Source: an uncultured Bacteroidaceae bacterium
Lineage (GTDB): Bacteria; Bacteroidota; Bacteroidia; Bacteroidales; Bacteroidaceae
DNA: 64,000 bases
Assembly: GCA_905233765.1 (NCBI GenBank)
Contig: CAJOCU010000012.1
Location: 995-64,994, forward strand
Direction: 5' to 3'
Below, piece after piece: positions 53,896 through 63,545 of the stretch. Each line of letters starts with the position of its first letter. Position 1 is the stretch's first letter. A program made the translations under genes and the position numbers. The notes beneath the pieces are model-generated. The model searched no databases and was not told where the DNA came from. It saw only the letters and a list, made by a program, of their open reading frames with translations.

Positions 53896-54771
53896 TCATT
53901 TTTCAAAGCTAATGGAGGAGGAACCGATATTCTTCCCATCCGCGAAGATCTGGACGCGGTACTGTCCGGCGATGAGCATCTCGGTGATGTCGCAATAGAC
54001 CGTGACGGGCGTCTCCTCGCCGTTGTACTCGATGTCCTTGCGGATGCTATACTCCAGGTTGCGGTTCTCGAAGGCGAAGCTGCCGCCACCGCTGATCACC
54101 TCGTTGGTGGGCTTGAGAATGCGCACATAGATGGTCTTGTAGCCCGCGCCTGCCGTCACGTTACGCGCGATATTAAAGGACACCTGGAAGCGCTTCACGT
54201 CCTTGGTCTTCTTGGCTTCCTTGCCGCGCTTATTCAGACCCGTGATGCGGATGGCCGTGGCGTCCAGCTGGCTGGCAATCGCCACCTTGTCCGACAGCGA
54301 AGCCTTCTCCTCGCTGAGGTTGGAGATCTGCTGTTGCTGCGCCACCTGTTGCTGGCGCAGGTTGGCGTTCTCGGCGTTGAGCTGTGTGTTCAGTCGGTTC
54401 AGCGAGTCGATCTCTGCCACGAAACTCTTCATGACGTCACGCATCGTGGCCAGTTCCTTCTTCAGGCGTGTGATCTCGGCAGCATCGTTCTTCTTCGTGC
54501 GGCGCAACTCCTCCAGGAGTTCCTGCGTGCGCTGCTGCTCTTGCTCGAGCTGAGCCATCAGCGAGTCGTTGTTCACCTGCGTCTTCATCTCGTTGTACTG
54601 CACGGCGAACTTCTCGTACTCATTCTCCATCTCCAGCTTGTCCATTTCCACAAGCTCCAGCATCTGCTGGTTCTCCTCGTTGGTTTTGTGGAGTGAGTAA
54701 ATCAGGTAAGCCATCCCGCCAATCAAGACGACGACGACGGCAATCAAAGCATAAAGTGTCTTTTTACTCAT
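53896..54771 (-). CDS. Single-pass membrane protein with long coiled coil
   Basis: I start at 54771 (MSKKTLYALIAVVVVLIGGM), 21 bases downstream of the promoter; the longer frame reaches back through the microrepeat. The 291-residue protein has an N-terminal membrane helix (5-27), a coiled coil of about 130 residues rich in Glu, Gln and Leu (MAQLEQEQQRTQELLEELRR), and a C-terminal beta-sandwich-like domain (TIYVRILKPTNEVISGGGSF). It is a conserved type in Bacteroidetes without known function. It precedes the EIIC gene by 38 bases on the same strand. Confidence 0.7.
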   Translation of the reverse strand: MSKKTLYALIAVVVVLIGGMAYLIYSLHKTNEENQQMLELVEMDKLEMENEYEKFAVQYNEMKTQVNNDSLMAQLEQEQQRTQELLEELRRTKKNDAAEITRLKKELATMRDVMKSFVAEIDSLNRLNTQLNAENANLRQQQVAQQQQISNLSEEKASLSDKVAIASQLDATAIRITGLNKRGKEAKKTKDVKRFQVSFNIARNVTAGAGYKTIYVRILKPTNEVISGGGSFAFENRNLEYSIRKDIEYNGEETPVTVYCDITEMLIAGQYRVQIFADGKNIGSSSISFEK

Positions 54772-54791
54772 AATTATACACAAATTTGTGG

Positions 54792-54840
<49 letters not shown>

Positions 54841-54880
54841 TTTGCCTTTGCACACAGAAAACATAAAATCTAACGATAAA

Positions 54881-55569
54881 ATGAACAAACGACCCTCTTT
54901 TCTGGCACTCTTTCTTTGCCTGATAGCCTCTGCAACCCTTCAGGCGGCCGTCACCGTGACAAAGTTGAACCCCACCATTGTGGAAGTGCGCCAGAACGGG
55001 CAAACGCTCACCCTCGACTTCTATGGTCCCAACATCGTGCGTCTGTTCCTGGATCCGCAGGGCGGCATCGTCCGCAACCCGCAGGCCCCGCCGCCCGCAC
55101 AGATCCTCGTTGACCAGCCGCGCCGCGACGTTGGCGAGCTCACGCTGGCCGAGGACGACCATTTCTTCCGCATCCAGACGGGGCAGCTCATCGTCAGCAT
55201 TGCCCGCGACAACGGCCTCATGGCCTTCTCCGACCGCAAGGCCGGTCGCGTCGTAGCCCGTCAGCTGCCCACCGAGGCAGCCCCCGCCGACATCGTCTTC
55301 GGCGGCATCAGCTTCAACGGCAAGAAGACCGCGATGGATGCTCAGGGCAACGACATCCGCAACAACATCTACCTGCCATCCACGCCCACAACAACCCCAG
55401 CGAGGTTGACACGCACACGCGCGCGTTCTATATATATCCTTTAGGCCACACAGAGTTCACCGCCTACGACGACGACGGCCTCACCCAAGCCTACCTGCGC
55501 GGCAAGTTCAACCTCGTCCCCCAGGACGGCATGATTCTGGACAAATACCTCAACACCATCACCTGGTAA
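54881..55569 (+). pseudogene. GH31 glycoside hydrolase remnant (catalytic domain deleted)
   Basis: The first 165 residues have a signal peptide (MNKRPSFLALFLCLIASATL) and an N-terminal GH31-type domain (VRQNGQTLTLDFYGPNIVRL, VRNPQAPPPAQIL, FSDRKAGRVVARQL). At about 55380 the frame shifts. The other frame gives HAHNNPSEVDTHTRAFYIYP and LGHTEFTAYDDDGLTQAYLR, typical of the C-terminal DUF5110-like domain of GH31 enzymes, with a stop at 55567-55569. The roughly 450-residue TIM barrel with the catalytic Asp residues is missing, so this is a non-functional fragment of an alpha-glucosidase or alpha-xylosidase-like gene. The region to 55900 contains a palindrome cluster and a promoter but no gene. 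Confidence 0.65.
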
Positions 55570-55592
55570 TAAGATTGCCATCTTAGGCTTTG

Positions 55593-55705
55593 AAGACCGC
55601 GGTCTTGTGACTCAAAGACTGCGGTCTTCTTCCGTTTACCATATATGGTAAACGCGTTTACCATATATGGTAAACGCCGATACCCCTATAGGTGTACAGC
55701 TGTAC
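55593..55705. repeat. Second cluster of short palindromes
   Basis: In order: AAGACCGCGGTCTT (55593-55606, perfect), AAGACTGCGGTCTT (55615-55628, one mismatch), GTTTACCATATATGGTAAAC (20 bp, perfect) at 55634-55653 and again at 55656-55675, CCTATAGG (55685-55692) and GTACAGCTGTAC (55694-55705). The AAGACCG type is shared with the cluster at 37450-37579. Confidence 0.85.
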
Positions 55706-55752
55706 CCCGATGGTTATTTTCGGCACACACCGTCACTTTTTCCCAATTTTTC

Positions 55753-55783
55753 TTGGCCAGTTCCCACATAATCTGTAATTTTG
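55753..55783 (+). promoter_or_regulatory. Promoter with extended -33 element
   Basis: TTGGCCAGTTC at 55753-55763 and TAATTTTG at 55776-55783, TTG to TA 23 bases. It drives the secreted protein gene at 55901 after a leader of about 110 nt. Confidence 0.7.
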
Positions 55784-55900
55784 CGCCGCATTTTGCATAG
55801 ACGTCTCGTAGCGTCGAGCCGCTCAGCAATTTCATGCATCCCCCCTTCTGTTTCAGGACAAAGGTATTAACAATAACTATAACTAACAATTTACAAACAA

Positions 55901-58900
55901 ATGAAAAGAAAATTACTTTTCGCGATTGCAGCACTATTGTGCTCAATCGGTTCGTGGGCGCAAGCCTCGTACAACTATGCCTACAAAGAAGGAACGGCAG
56001 TAGGTGCAGGAAGTGACTTTTTTCTCTACAACATTGGGGCAAAAAGATTCCTTGACAACGGTATGAACTGGGGTACACGTGCTACCGTTGATAATGCGGG
56101 AAAGTCATTAACTCTTACACTAAATGACGGTAAATATACCATTAATACCGGAGTTAAAACCCGATATGGTGGTGGCGGTGCTGGTGACTTCCTCAATAGT
56201 GGTGGTTACATGGACGGCGCATCTTCTGATTGGACATTCGAATCTGTTTCTGTTGATGGATATACTAATGTCTATAAGCTTAAGACTGGTGATAATTATT
56301 TGGTATATCAGACAAATGCAGAAGGCGATAATCCTGCTTGTAATGTAACCTCTCTTTCGGGTAGCAATAATGATTACTGGATACTCATTACTAAAGCTCA
56401 ACGTCAAGCGGCCAAGGACTATACATTCATGCTTGACAATACATGTTTCAACCGTCCTTGGGAGTATAAAGCATGGACATGTACGGTAAACAGCACTGGT
56501 ACTAGTGGTAATGCTACCCCCAACCAATCCGATGGCAATCCTGATAATCGCTGCGCAGAATCTTATAGGAATGATTTTACATACCTGCAAAATGCAACTG
56601 GAACAATTTCTGAAGGACGATACAAACTTTATAATCAAGGCTTTTATCGTAAGGATGGAGGCAGCGGCGTTGCCCAAATTTCTCTCAACAGTACAACTGC
56701 TGACATGAAAGTGCTCAATGGTAGTGGCGAGGGGACAACAGAAAACATGGGAGGCGCCTCGACAGCTTTCTCAGCAGGACAATATGTAAACTCTGTGGAA
56801 GCTTTTGTAAATACAGGAAGTCTGGAAGTCGGTGTTAAGAACACCAACAACATGAACTGGGTTATATGGAGTAATTTCTATCTTGAATATCTCGGTCAAT
56901 GCGTAATGGACTATGCAGTAGCTCTGCCTGATGGTGGTGCAATGACTGCAGACACATGGTACTACTTCGACATTGCTGTGGCAGGTGACAACTATAATGC
57001 CACTGCTACGACTCTTGGTGATATTGTATGCACAGATGATGGCTATGCTTTGACTTCAAATACAGGTAATGTTACTCTTTCAGCAACAGATAACACACTG
57101 GCAGCTAGACGTTATTATGTAAAATCATCTTCAGCAAATAATCTTGCGGTTAGTGTTGCCAGCTATAGTTATATAGTTGGTGATCCTACTGTAAGCATCG
57201 CAGATGGAAGTTATGTCAAGTCTTTGACCACTGTGACCTATACGTTTGATGACGAGGCCAGCAATGATCCTGAAGCAACATTCGCAATTCTTGATGGAAG
57301 TGCCACAGCTTCGTTGAAGAAAGATGGTGTAGAGGTGAAGACAGGTGCTCTGTCTCTCAGTGGCAATGTGCTAACCGCCACATTCTCCGATGTTACTCTT
57401 GTATATAATGCCAATGACTATTCTATTGTTCTTCCTGCAGACGTTGTCGGCTTTGAGGACCAAGAAAGCAATAGCGAAGTAAGTATATCTTTTAATACTC
57501 CCCTCTTTGCTGATGGAGATTACTACTTGAAGAATAAGGATAATGGTGCTTATTTTGCTGGTGGTCTAGGATGGGGTACACAGGCCATAACTAACTCTAT
57601 TGGACATGTTGTTACTTTGACAGCATTGTCTAATGGTAAGTACACAATTGACACCCATCTTTCAAATGGTGGTGATAACCATTTCCTCAATGGCTTATGG
57701 TGTGATGGAAGTTCCTCAGAGTGGACTTTTGCTGCTAGTGGCGAATATTACACCATCAATAATGGAACGAACAACTTGACAGCTGGAACTGTGGGCACAG
57801 TGCTAACTCTTGCTGCTGGAACAGGTAATGACGCTCAGTGGTCTTTGTTGTCAAAGTCTGCTTGGAAAACAGAGCAAGTTGCTCGTTTGGATGCTGCTGA
57901 TATCAAAACTGGTGTAGATGCTACATTCTATCTGCCTGCTGCAAAATTCAACAGAAACGACACTGAAAACACTAGTTGGCTAGGTGACCCTGGTATCGAT
58001 GGCCTTGCAACTGGTGATGCTACTTGCAATTTTAATGGTCAAAAATACAACACAACTCCATTTGATGTATATCAGGTGCTGACAGACTTAGAGCCAGGTG
58101 TATATAAGGTAACAATGCAGGGCTTCTATCGTAATGGTACGACTGATGACCGTAATGCTATCCTTTATGCAAATGGTTATAAGGTTCCCTTGGTGAATAT
58201 CAGAAGTGCAGGTGTTACAACACAAGATGATGACAAGGGCTTTACGACTGCTAATGGCGACTATTATGTACCAAACAAACAGGATGAAGCTGCAAAGGCA
58301 TTTAACAATGACTATTATCAAAATGAGCTTTATTTTGAAGTTGCAGCTGATGGTGAGTTGCGTATTGGTGTGAAGAAAGATGAAGGTGCGACTGGTGACT
58401 GGGCCGTATTTGATAATTTCCAGTTGACTTACTATGGACCTGGCGTTACGGGTACTATTGCATCCAGCGGCTATTCAACCTTCTCTACGGATCAGGCTCT
58501 CGACTTTACAAAAGCTACAGGCATCACTGCCGCTTATGTTGTAAGTAACATTACAAATACATATGTAAGTCTTACAAAGGTAGATGAATTGCCTGCTAAT
58601 AGTGGTATGATTCTTAAGGGTACTGGTGGTGACACATTCATTATTCCTTCTGTTGTATCAGCTTCAGCTCCTGCTACTAACAAACTACACGCTGCCGTTA
58701 CGGCAACTGATATTAATGCCAATGAGGCATATATCTTGAAGAGTGGTGAATTCTGTTTGGTGACAGAAGACAGTAAGGTACCTGCTGGCAAGGCTTATCT
58801 GTTGGCAGAAGACGTACCCGCGGAAGCCAAAGCTTTGAGCTTTACCTTCGATGATGAAGCAACAGCCATTCGTTCAATTGAAGGTTCACAAGTAACAGTT

Positions 58901-58996
58901 GACAGCAAGGACATCTACAATGTCGCAGGTCAGCGCATGAGCCGCGTTCAGAAGGGTGTGAACATCGTGAACGGCAAAAAGATATTGGTAAAGTAA
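55901..58996 (+). CDS. Large secreted protein with duplicated domain and C-terminal tail
   Basis: The 1031-residue protein has a signal peptide (MKRKLLFAIAALLCSIGSWA). Two related modules are visible: FFLYNIGAKRFLDNGMNWGT (about 37-56), with KYTINTG and DGASSDWTF, and DYYLKNKDNGAYFAGGLGWG (about 545-564), with KYTIDTH and DGSSSEWTF. Each is followed by a long beta-rich segment with an EGRYKLYNQGFYR or PGVYKVTMQGFYR motif, as in carbohydrate-binding or galactose-binding modules. No catalytic motif is seen. The end IYNVAGQRMSRVQKGVNIVN plus GKKILVK is the shared tail. The body is AT-rich compared with the housekeeping genes. Possibly a surface glycan-binding protein; unproven. Confidence 0.75.
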   Translation: MKRKLLFAIAALLCSIGSWAQASYNYAYKEGTAVGAGSDFFLYNIGAKRFLDNGMNWGTRATVDNAGKSLTLTLNDGKYTINTGVKTRYGGGGAGDFLNSGGYMDGASSDWTFESVSVDGYTNVYKLKTGDNYLVYQTNAEGDNPACNVTSLSGSNNDYWILITKAQRQAAKDYTFMLDNTCFNRPWEYKAWTCTVNSTGTSGNATPNQSDGNPDNRCAESYRNDFTYLQNATGTISEGRYKLYNQGFYRKDGGSGVAQISLNSTTADMKVLNGSGEGTTENMGGASTAFSAGQYVNSVEAFVNTGSLEVGVKNTNNMNWVIWSNFYLEYLGQCVMDYAVALPDGGAMTADTWYYFDIAVAGDNYNATATTLGDIVCTDDGYALTSNTGNVTLSATDNTLAARRYYVKSSSANNLAVSVASYSYIVGDPTVSIADGSYVKSLTTVTYTFDDEASNDPEATFAILDGSATASLKKDGVEVKTGALSLSGNVLTATFSDVTLVYNANDYSIVLPADVVGFEDQESNSEVSISFNTPLFADGDYYLKNKDNGAYFAGGLGWGTQAITNSIGHVVTLTALSNGKYTIDTHLSNGGDNHFLNGLWCDGSSSEWTFAASGEYYTINNGTNNLTAGTVGTVLTLAAGTGNDAQWSLLSKSAWKTEQVARLDAADIKTGVDATFYLPAAKFNRNDTENTSWLGDPGIDGLATGDATCNFNGQKYNTTPFDVYQVLTDLEPGVYKVTMQGFYRNGTTDDRNAILYANGYKVPLVNIRSAGVTTQDDDKGFTTANGDYYVPNKQDEAAKAFNNDYYQNELYFEVAADGELRIGVKKDEGATGDWAVFDNFQLTYYGPGVTGTIASSGYSTFSTDQALDFTKATGITAAYVVSNITNTYVSLTKVDELPANSGMILKGTGGDTFIIPSVVSASAPATNKLHAAVTATDINANEAYILKSGEFCLVTEDSKVPAGKAYLLAEDVPAEAKALSFTFDDEATAIRSIEGSQVTVDSKDIYNVAGQRMSRVQKGVNIVNGKKILVK

Positions 58997-59000
58997 AGAC

Positions 59001-59056
59001 CCACTCTGCCCAAGGGCATCCCTCCCATCAGGGAGGGAACCTGCGGGGAAGAATCG
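59001..59056. repeat. G/C-rich palindromic repeat copy between the 55901 gene and its companion ORF
   Basis: CATCCCTCCCATCAGGGAGG (in 59009-59037) followed by ACCTGCGGGGAAGAA resembles the permease repeat (CCCTCCCGTGAGGGAGGG followed by ACCTGCGGAGAGAA at 4676-4710). It accounts for the larger gap (85 bases) between the big gene and the tiny ORF than in the other two pairs (13-14 bases). Confidence 0.65.
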
Positions 59057-59081
59057 ATAATACATTAATTATATTACGACA

Positions 59082-59234
59082 ATGAAAAAGATATATAAGA
59101 GCCCGAATGTTGTTGTTGTTAAGATTGAGCAACAACATATGATTGCTGAATCATTAGGCTTTGGTGATTCTGTAACATCAGCCAATGATGCCGAAGCCAA
59201 GGAATCCAACGACTGGGACATCTGGGATGAATAA
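59082..59234 (+). CDS. 50-residue acidic companion protein, copy 2
   Basis: It encodes MKKIYKSPNVVVVKIEQQHM at the start and KESNDWDIWDE at the end. It shares the N-terminal MKKIYxxP and the acidic middle with the ORF at 51158 and the terminal DWDIWDE exactly with the ORF at 63225. There is no signal peptide. It lies downstream of a large secreted protein with the shared tail, and the following 130 bp are nearly identical to those after the 63225 ORF. Function unknown; a precursor peptide or a chaperone-like partner of the large protein are both possible. Confidence 0.75.
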   Translation: MKKIYKSPNVVVVKIEQQHMIAESLGFGDSVTSANDAEAKESNDWDIWDE

Positions 59235-59364
59235 TCCCTGAGCACATAAGCCTCCCGGCGGCCTGACACCGTCGGGGGACCTTACCCCACACCAGTAGTT
59301 TCACTGGTTGTTATAAATTTATTGTTAGTATGAATGTCTCGCGCTTCACAGCGCGAGACATTTT
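59211..59364 (+). other. Conserved structured 3' element, copy 1
   Basis: From the codons for DWDIWDE through the terminator, the sequence matches 63384-63537 almost base for base over the first 90 bases. It contains a hairpin GCCTCCCGGCGG/CCGTCGGGGGAC (59250-59280), a CCAGTAGTTTCACTGG hairpin (59292-59307) and a terminator TGTCTCGCGC/GCGCGAGACA (59335-59360) followed by TTTTC. Confidence 0.75.
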
Positions 59365-59471
59365 CATTCAAACCAATTGCACATGAAAACAAAGACAGCT
59401 GCTGTTAACCGCAGAGACGCAGAGAGCTGCCCACCCATTTGCGTTTTTTCGTGCATTTTTCTTCATTTTGT

Positions 59472-59502
59472 TTGGCTAGTTCCTGCAATATCCCTATTTT
59501 TG
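59472..59502 (+). promoter_or_regulatory. Promoter with extended -33 element
   Basis: TTGGCTAGTTC at 59472-59482 and TATTTTTG at 59495-59502, TTG to TA 23 bases. It precedes the 59548 gene by 45 bases. Confidence 0.72.
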
Positions 59503-59547
59503 CAGTGCATTTATCTAACAATACTATTAATAACTAACTAAACAACA

Positions 59548-62500
59548 ATGAAAATTAAACACTTATTGGCTACTGCCGTAGCCCTCTTGTGCACGGCGAG
59601 TAGTTGGGCGCAAACTGACGTGACGAGTACGTATCTAACGAATCCGTCGTTTGAATATTCTGCCTCAGGAACGCCTTCAACAGCACAAGCTCTAACATCC
59701 GGTGCTACATATTACGGATGGGAGCTTCCGTCTCTGGGCGCAAGTTATGTAAATCTCAGCATTGGTAACAACACAACATGTAATGGTCAGGCTTTTGGTA
59801 TTCCTAATGCGAAGGATGGTTCATTTTACTATTTTAATCGTCGCGGCTGGAATAGTTCATCGTCTGCAGATGGTACTTTATCTACAACGATGACTTCTGT
59901 ACCCATTGGTCACTATGAGGTAACGGTGTGGTATAAGGGGTATGAAAAGTACAATAGTACATCGGGAACTGCTGCTCATAAAACTAATGGCTCATATCTG
60001 AAGATAACCATTGTTGAATCAGAAAGCACGTTGGCCACAGCTCAAACGGGAAATTTTGATAAGATAGACAATAAAGATAACACATCTTATTTCACAGGTG
60101 ATTCAAACTGGAAAAGCCAATCTCTCACATTTGATGTAACAACGGAGGGGGATGTTACGCTTAATATCATTGAGCATTTAGTTGGTGGTGTACGCGCAGA
60201 TGTTATTATTGATCACATCACACTAACATATACCAATCTTGAACTCTCCGGCTATATTAAAAAAGCTACAGCTCTGAATGCAGTGCTTGAGAACAGCACT
60301 TTGGCTTCGGCCATTTCTACGGCAGAAAGCGCATTGGCTTCAGCCACACCTTCCACAGACGTATCAGATGCCGTATCAGCAATCAGCGGAGCTATTTCTA
60401 CCGCTTTGAGTAGTCTTACTCCAGTTGCTTTGACCAATGGCAATTTCAATTCTAGTGTGGATATGAATACATCTGGTACACATAGTGCAGAGGCTATTAA
60501 CACTACCAATGCCAGCGCATACCAAGTTAGCGGGTGGACGGGGAACTTTGGAAGTGAATGGGTCTACGGTGCGACCTCTGTTTATAATACGAGTAAGGCA
60601 GTTATCAACGGCGTAGCATCTCCCGCATTCGATATGTTCTGTAACAGTGATGGTGGTGTCCTTCACTTCTCTTCGGGTTGGGGTAATCAGGCAAGATACA
60701 AACAGACGATAGAGGACTTGCCTTCGGGACGCTACATTTTCTATTATGAAGCTAATAACCAGAACAGTGCAGCGACATCTATCAATAGTAACTATTTTGG
60801 TATTAGTGGTACAGCAGGTGACTTCTACGGAACATCCAATGCCTTTGTTTATGACTCAAACAAGAGTTTCCCATACAATGAGTGGAATGCGTCAGCCTTT
60901 GAATTTGATGTAGCAAAGACTGCAAACATAGATTTCCATGTAGGTATTGTGGGTGCATCGAATGGAAGTGCCAATGGCGCAAAGCTATGGATTGACAACG
61001 TGCTTGTCTATCGCTACGCAGATATTATGGTTACAGAGGAAGAAGCTACTGCAATCATTGAAAGTGCTGAAGCTCTAGACGATGTTAAGTATAATGCTAC
61101 CGACAAGAGCTCACTAGCTTCTGCCCTATCAGCATTTGAGGCTGCACAGAACATAGATAACTACAATGCCCTTAATGCTGCCATCATTCAAGCCAATGCA
61201 AGTAAGGACGTATATACCACTCTCAATGCGGCAATAGCCAAGGTAGAAGGATGGACTGCTACAAGCGCAGCTTCTGGGATCCGTACAAAATATAATAATG
61301 GTACTTATAGCAATGAGACGACAGCTAATGATATTTATGCTGAGTATCAGGCTGCAGAAATCGCTGCTTTGACAGCCGATGGTTCCGCTGTTGACTGGAC
61401 ATCTGTGATACTGAATGCAAGCTTTGAAACTGGCGACATGACTGGTTGGAGTGCAGAATCGCGTACTGACACTGGTGTGAAAGACCAAAGCAACGGAACA
61501 TATTCTATTATCAGTGGCGATCCAGTCGATGGTTTGAAACTCTTCAACTCATGGGGCGGCACTGAAGAGAACAATGTTTATCAGACCATTAAGAATCTGC
61601 CTGCTGACACTTACACCCTAACTGCTCTTCTTGCTGGCTTCAAGGACGAAACCCTTGTGCTCGCAGCTAATGAGACAACAAACAATGTCGTTGTTGCTGG
61701 TGATAAAACCGTAGGTTATACCGTTAGTGTCAAGTTCACACTTGCTGATGCTGCTGATGTTGTCATCAAGGCCAGCAATACGAAGAGCCAAGACGGGAGT
61801 GACGCTTCGTTCATCAAGGCAGATAACTTCCGACTCTACAAGGGTGACGTAATGACAGATGATTACACAGCCTTGAATGCCGCAATCACTGCTGCCCGTG
61901 CTAAGACATTAGGTTTTGACGAAGGCGAATATGCTCCGTATAACAATGTTGATGCAATTACTGCTCTTGCGGCAGCTGAAGCTGTCAATCAAGAAAGAAA
62001 AATTGCCCAACCCGTTCTTGATGCCATAGTTTCTGACTTAACATCAGCAACATGGAGTGCTAACATAGCAGAGGTCAATGGTTTCTATGATGGTGATTTT
62101 GCTATTCAAGATGAGCACACCACAGGCCCGACGGCTCTTACTGGTTGGAACAATCCAGCGGGAATTCGTCAGTTGATCAAGAATACGGTCACCTATCCTG
62201 GTTTAACCTCAGCAACAGAGGAAGCAGCTGTGTTTGCATGGGGTAATACAACAATGATTTATGGTGAAACGGAAGGTTACACATTGCCCTTGAATGCTCA
62301 TACAATTTATGAACTGTCCTTCAAGACTTGTGGCTGGAGTGATGGAGATTTGGGCTATGTGAATGTAGATATAAAGAATGCAAGTAACGAGGGCTTACAA
62401 ACGGTGAGCACAGTAACAGCCACCAAGCGTATTACAGAAAGCAATCCTTGGGATGAGTTTAGAATCCTGTTTGCTACAGGAGAGGCAGGCAACTACAAGT

Positions 62501-63210
62501 TCGGAATGTGGACAAGTAAACACACTGTATTCACCGACCTCGCTCTTGTGAAGGCTGCATCGCAGACACTGACATTCGCTGAGGATGGAACAACGCCGAA
62601 ATATGCAGCAGGAACATATCCTACAGTTGCCCTTGACCGTACCTTCTCCACAACGAACCGTAGCACAATGGTTCTGCCCTTCGCTATGACATCTGACGAG
62701 ACGTCTGCCGCATTCAGCGAGGTTTATGAGTTGACAGACGTAGATGGCGAAAGCATCAAGTTCACTTCAGCCTCTAGCATTACAGCCGGAACGCCTTATC
62801 TCGTGAAGGCTAAGAGCAGCTCACTTAGTGTGAGCAACAAGACAGTTAATCCTGCTACAAAGGTTACAAATACAGAGGTTAGCGATGCCTCTTCTACCGT
62901 TACTTTCGTTGGTTTGTTTGAGCCAACCACATTAACATCCTCCAACAGTAATGCCTATGTCGTCAGCAGCAATACACTTTACAATGTGACCAGCAATGTT
63001 AGTATGGCTGCATATCGTGGTTACTTTACGGTAGATGCCGTAGGAGGCGTGAAGAACTTTGTGCTTGACTTCGGCGATGAGACAGCTATCAAGACCGTTG
63101 AGGCGACTCAGAACGAAAAGGCTGTCATCTACAACCTCGCTGGTCAGCGCATGAGCAAGCTGCAGCGCGGCGTGAACATCGTGAACGGCAAAAAAGTATT
63201 GGTTAAGTAA
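59548..63210 (+). CDS. Very large secreted multidomain protein with C-terminal tail
   Basis: The 1220-residue protein has a signal peptide (MKIKHLLATAVALLCTASSW). Four or so galactose-binding/CBM-like beta-sandwich units are suggested by repeated LPSGRYIFYYEANNQ, LPADTYTLTALLAGF, IGHYEVTVWYKGYE and YELSFKTCGW segments. They alternate with helical, FIVAR-like linkers rich in Ala and Asn (DYTALNAAITAARAKTLGFD). No catalytic residues are recognisable. The tail IYNLAGQRMSKLQRGVNIVN plus GKKVLVK closes it. The body is AT-rich, Ser/Thr/Asn-rich and typical of exported adhesive or glycan-binding proteins. A companion ORF begins 14 bases after the stop. Confidence 0.75.
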   Translation: MKIKHLLATAVALLCTASSWAQTDVTSTYLTNPSFEYSASGTPSTAQALTSGATYYGWELPSLGASYVNLSIGNNTTCNGQAFGIPNAKDGSFYYFNRRGWNSSSSADGTLSTTMTSVPIGHYEVTVWYKGYEKYNSTSGTAAHKTNGSYLKITIVESESTLATAQTGNFDKIDNKDNTSYFTGDSNWKSQSLTFDVTTEGDVTLNIIEHLVGGVRADVIIDHITLTYTNLELSGYIKKATALNAVLENSTLASAISTAESALASATPSTDVSDAVSAISGAISTALSSLTPVALTNGNFNSSVDMNTSGTHSAEAINTTNASAYQVSGWTGNFGSEWVYGATSVYNTSKAVINGVASPAFDMFCNSDGGVLHFSSGWGNQARYKQTIEDLPSGRYIFYYEANNQNSAATSINSNYFGISGTAGDFYGTSNAFVYDSNKSFPYNEWNASAFEFDVAKTANIDFHVGIVGASNGSANGAKLWIDNVLVYRYADIMVTEEEATAIIESAEALDDVKYNATDKSSLASALSAFEAAQNIDNYNALNAAIIQANASKDVYTTLNAAIAKVEGWTATSAASGIRTKYNNGTYSNETTANDIYAEYQAAEIAALTADGSAVDWTSVILNASFETGDMTGWSAESRTDTGVKDQSNGTYSIISGDPVDGLKLFNSWGGTEENNVYQTIKNLPADTYTLTALLAGFKDETLVLAANETTNNVVVAGDKTVGYTVSVKFTLADAADVVIKASNTKSQDGSDASFIKADNFRLYKGDVMTDDYTALNAAITAARAKTLGFDEGEYAPYNNVDAITALAAAEAVNQERKIAQPVLDAIVSDLTSATWSANIAEVNGFYDGDFAIQDEHTTGPTALTGWNNPAGIRQLIKNTVTYPGLTSATEEAAVFAWGNTTMIYGETEGYTLPLNAHTIYELSFKTCGWSDGDLGYVNVDIKNASNEGLQTVSTVTATKRITESNPWDEFRILFATGEAGNYKFGMWTSKHTVFTDLALVKAASQTLTFAEDGTTPKYAAGTYPTVALDRTFSTTNRSTMVLPFAMTSDETSAAFSEVYELTDVDGESIKFTSASSITAGTPYLVKAKSSSLSVSNKTVNPATKVTNTEVSDASSTVTFVGLFEPTTLTSSNSNAYVVSSNTLYNVTSNVSMAAYRGYFTVDAVGGVKNFVLDFGDETAIKTVEATQNEKAVIYNLAGQRMSKLQRGVNIVNGKKVLVK

Positions 63211-63224
63211 AATTGAATACGGTT

Positions 63225-63407
63225 ATGAAAAAGAAAACATATATAATCCCCGCTGTTAATATTCACCAGTTGCATATGGCTGATGGTATCCTCCTGACAG
63301 GTTCTGCAGAGGAGCGTATCCTCAATGAAGGAACTGGCACAGGCGATAATAGTATCACCTCTGGTGACACCAAAGGTTCCTACGACTGGGACATCTGGGA
63401 TGAGTAA
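63225..63407 (+). CDS. 60-residue acidic companion protein, copy 3
   Basis: I use the ATG at 63225 (MKKKTYIIPAVNIHQLHMAD) rather than a TTG at 63213, because the other two copies begin MKK. The middle is Gly/Thr/Ser-rich (GTGTGDNSITSGD), and the end YDWDIWDE matches the 59082 ORF. It is 14 bases after the stop of the 1220-residue gene, and its 3' flank is the conserved structured element. No signal peptide. Function unknown. Confidence 0.75.
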   Translation: MKKKTYIIPAVNIHQLHMADGILLTGSAEERILNEGTGTGDNSITSGDTKGSYDWDIWDE

Positions 63408-63537
63408 TCCCTGAGCACATAAGCCTCCCGGCGGCCTGACACCGTCGGGAGGCCTTATCCCACACCAGTAGTTTCTCTGGTTATAAGTTATTTTTTTAGT
63501 ATGAATGTCTCGCGCTGTGAAGCGCGAGACATTTTTT
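63384..63537 (+). other. Conserved structured 3' element, copy 2
   Basis: Nearly identical to 59211-59364. It contains hairpin GCCTCCCGGCGG/CCGTCGGGAGGC (63423-63453, here perfectly paired apart from one position), the CCAGTAGTTTCTCTGG hairpin, and terminator TGTCTCGCGC/GCGCGAGACA (63506-63531) with TTTTTT. Confidence 0.75.
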
Positions 63538-63545
63538 GCAGCGTG

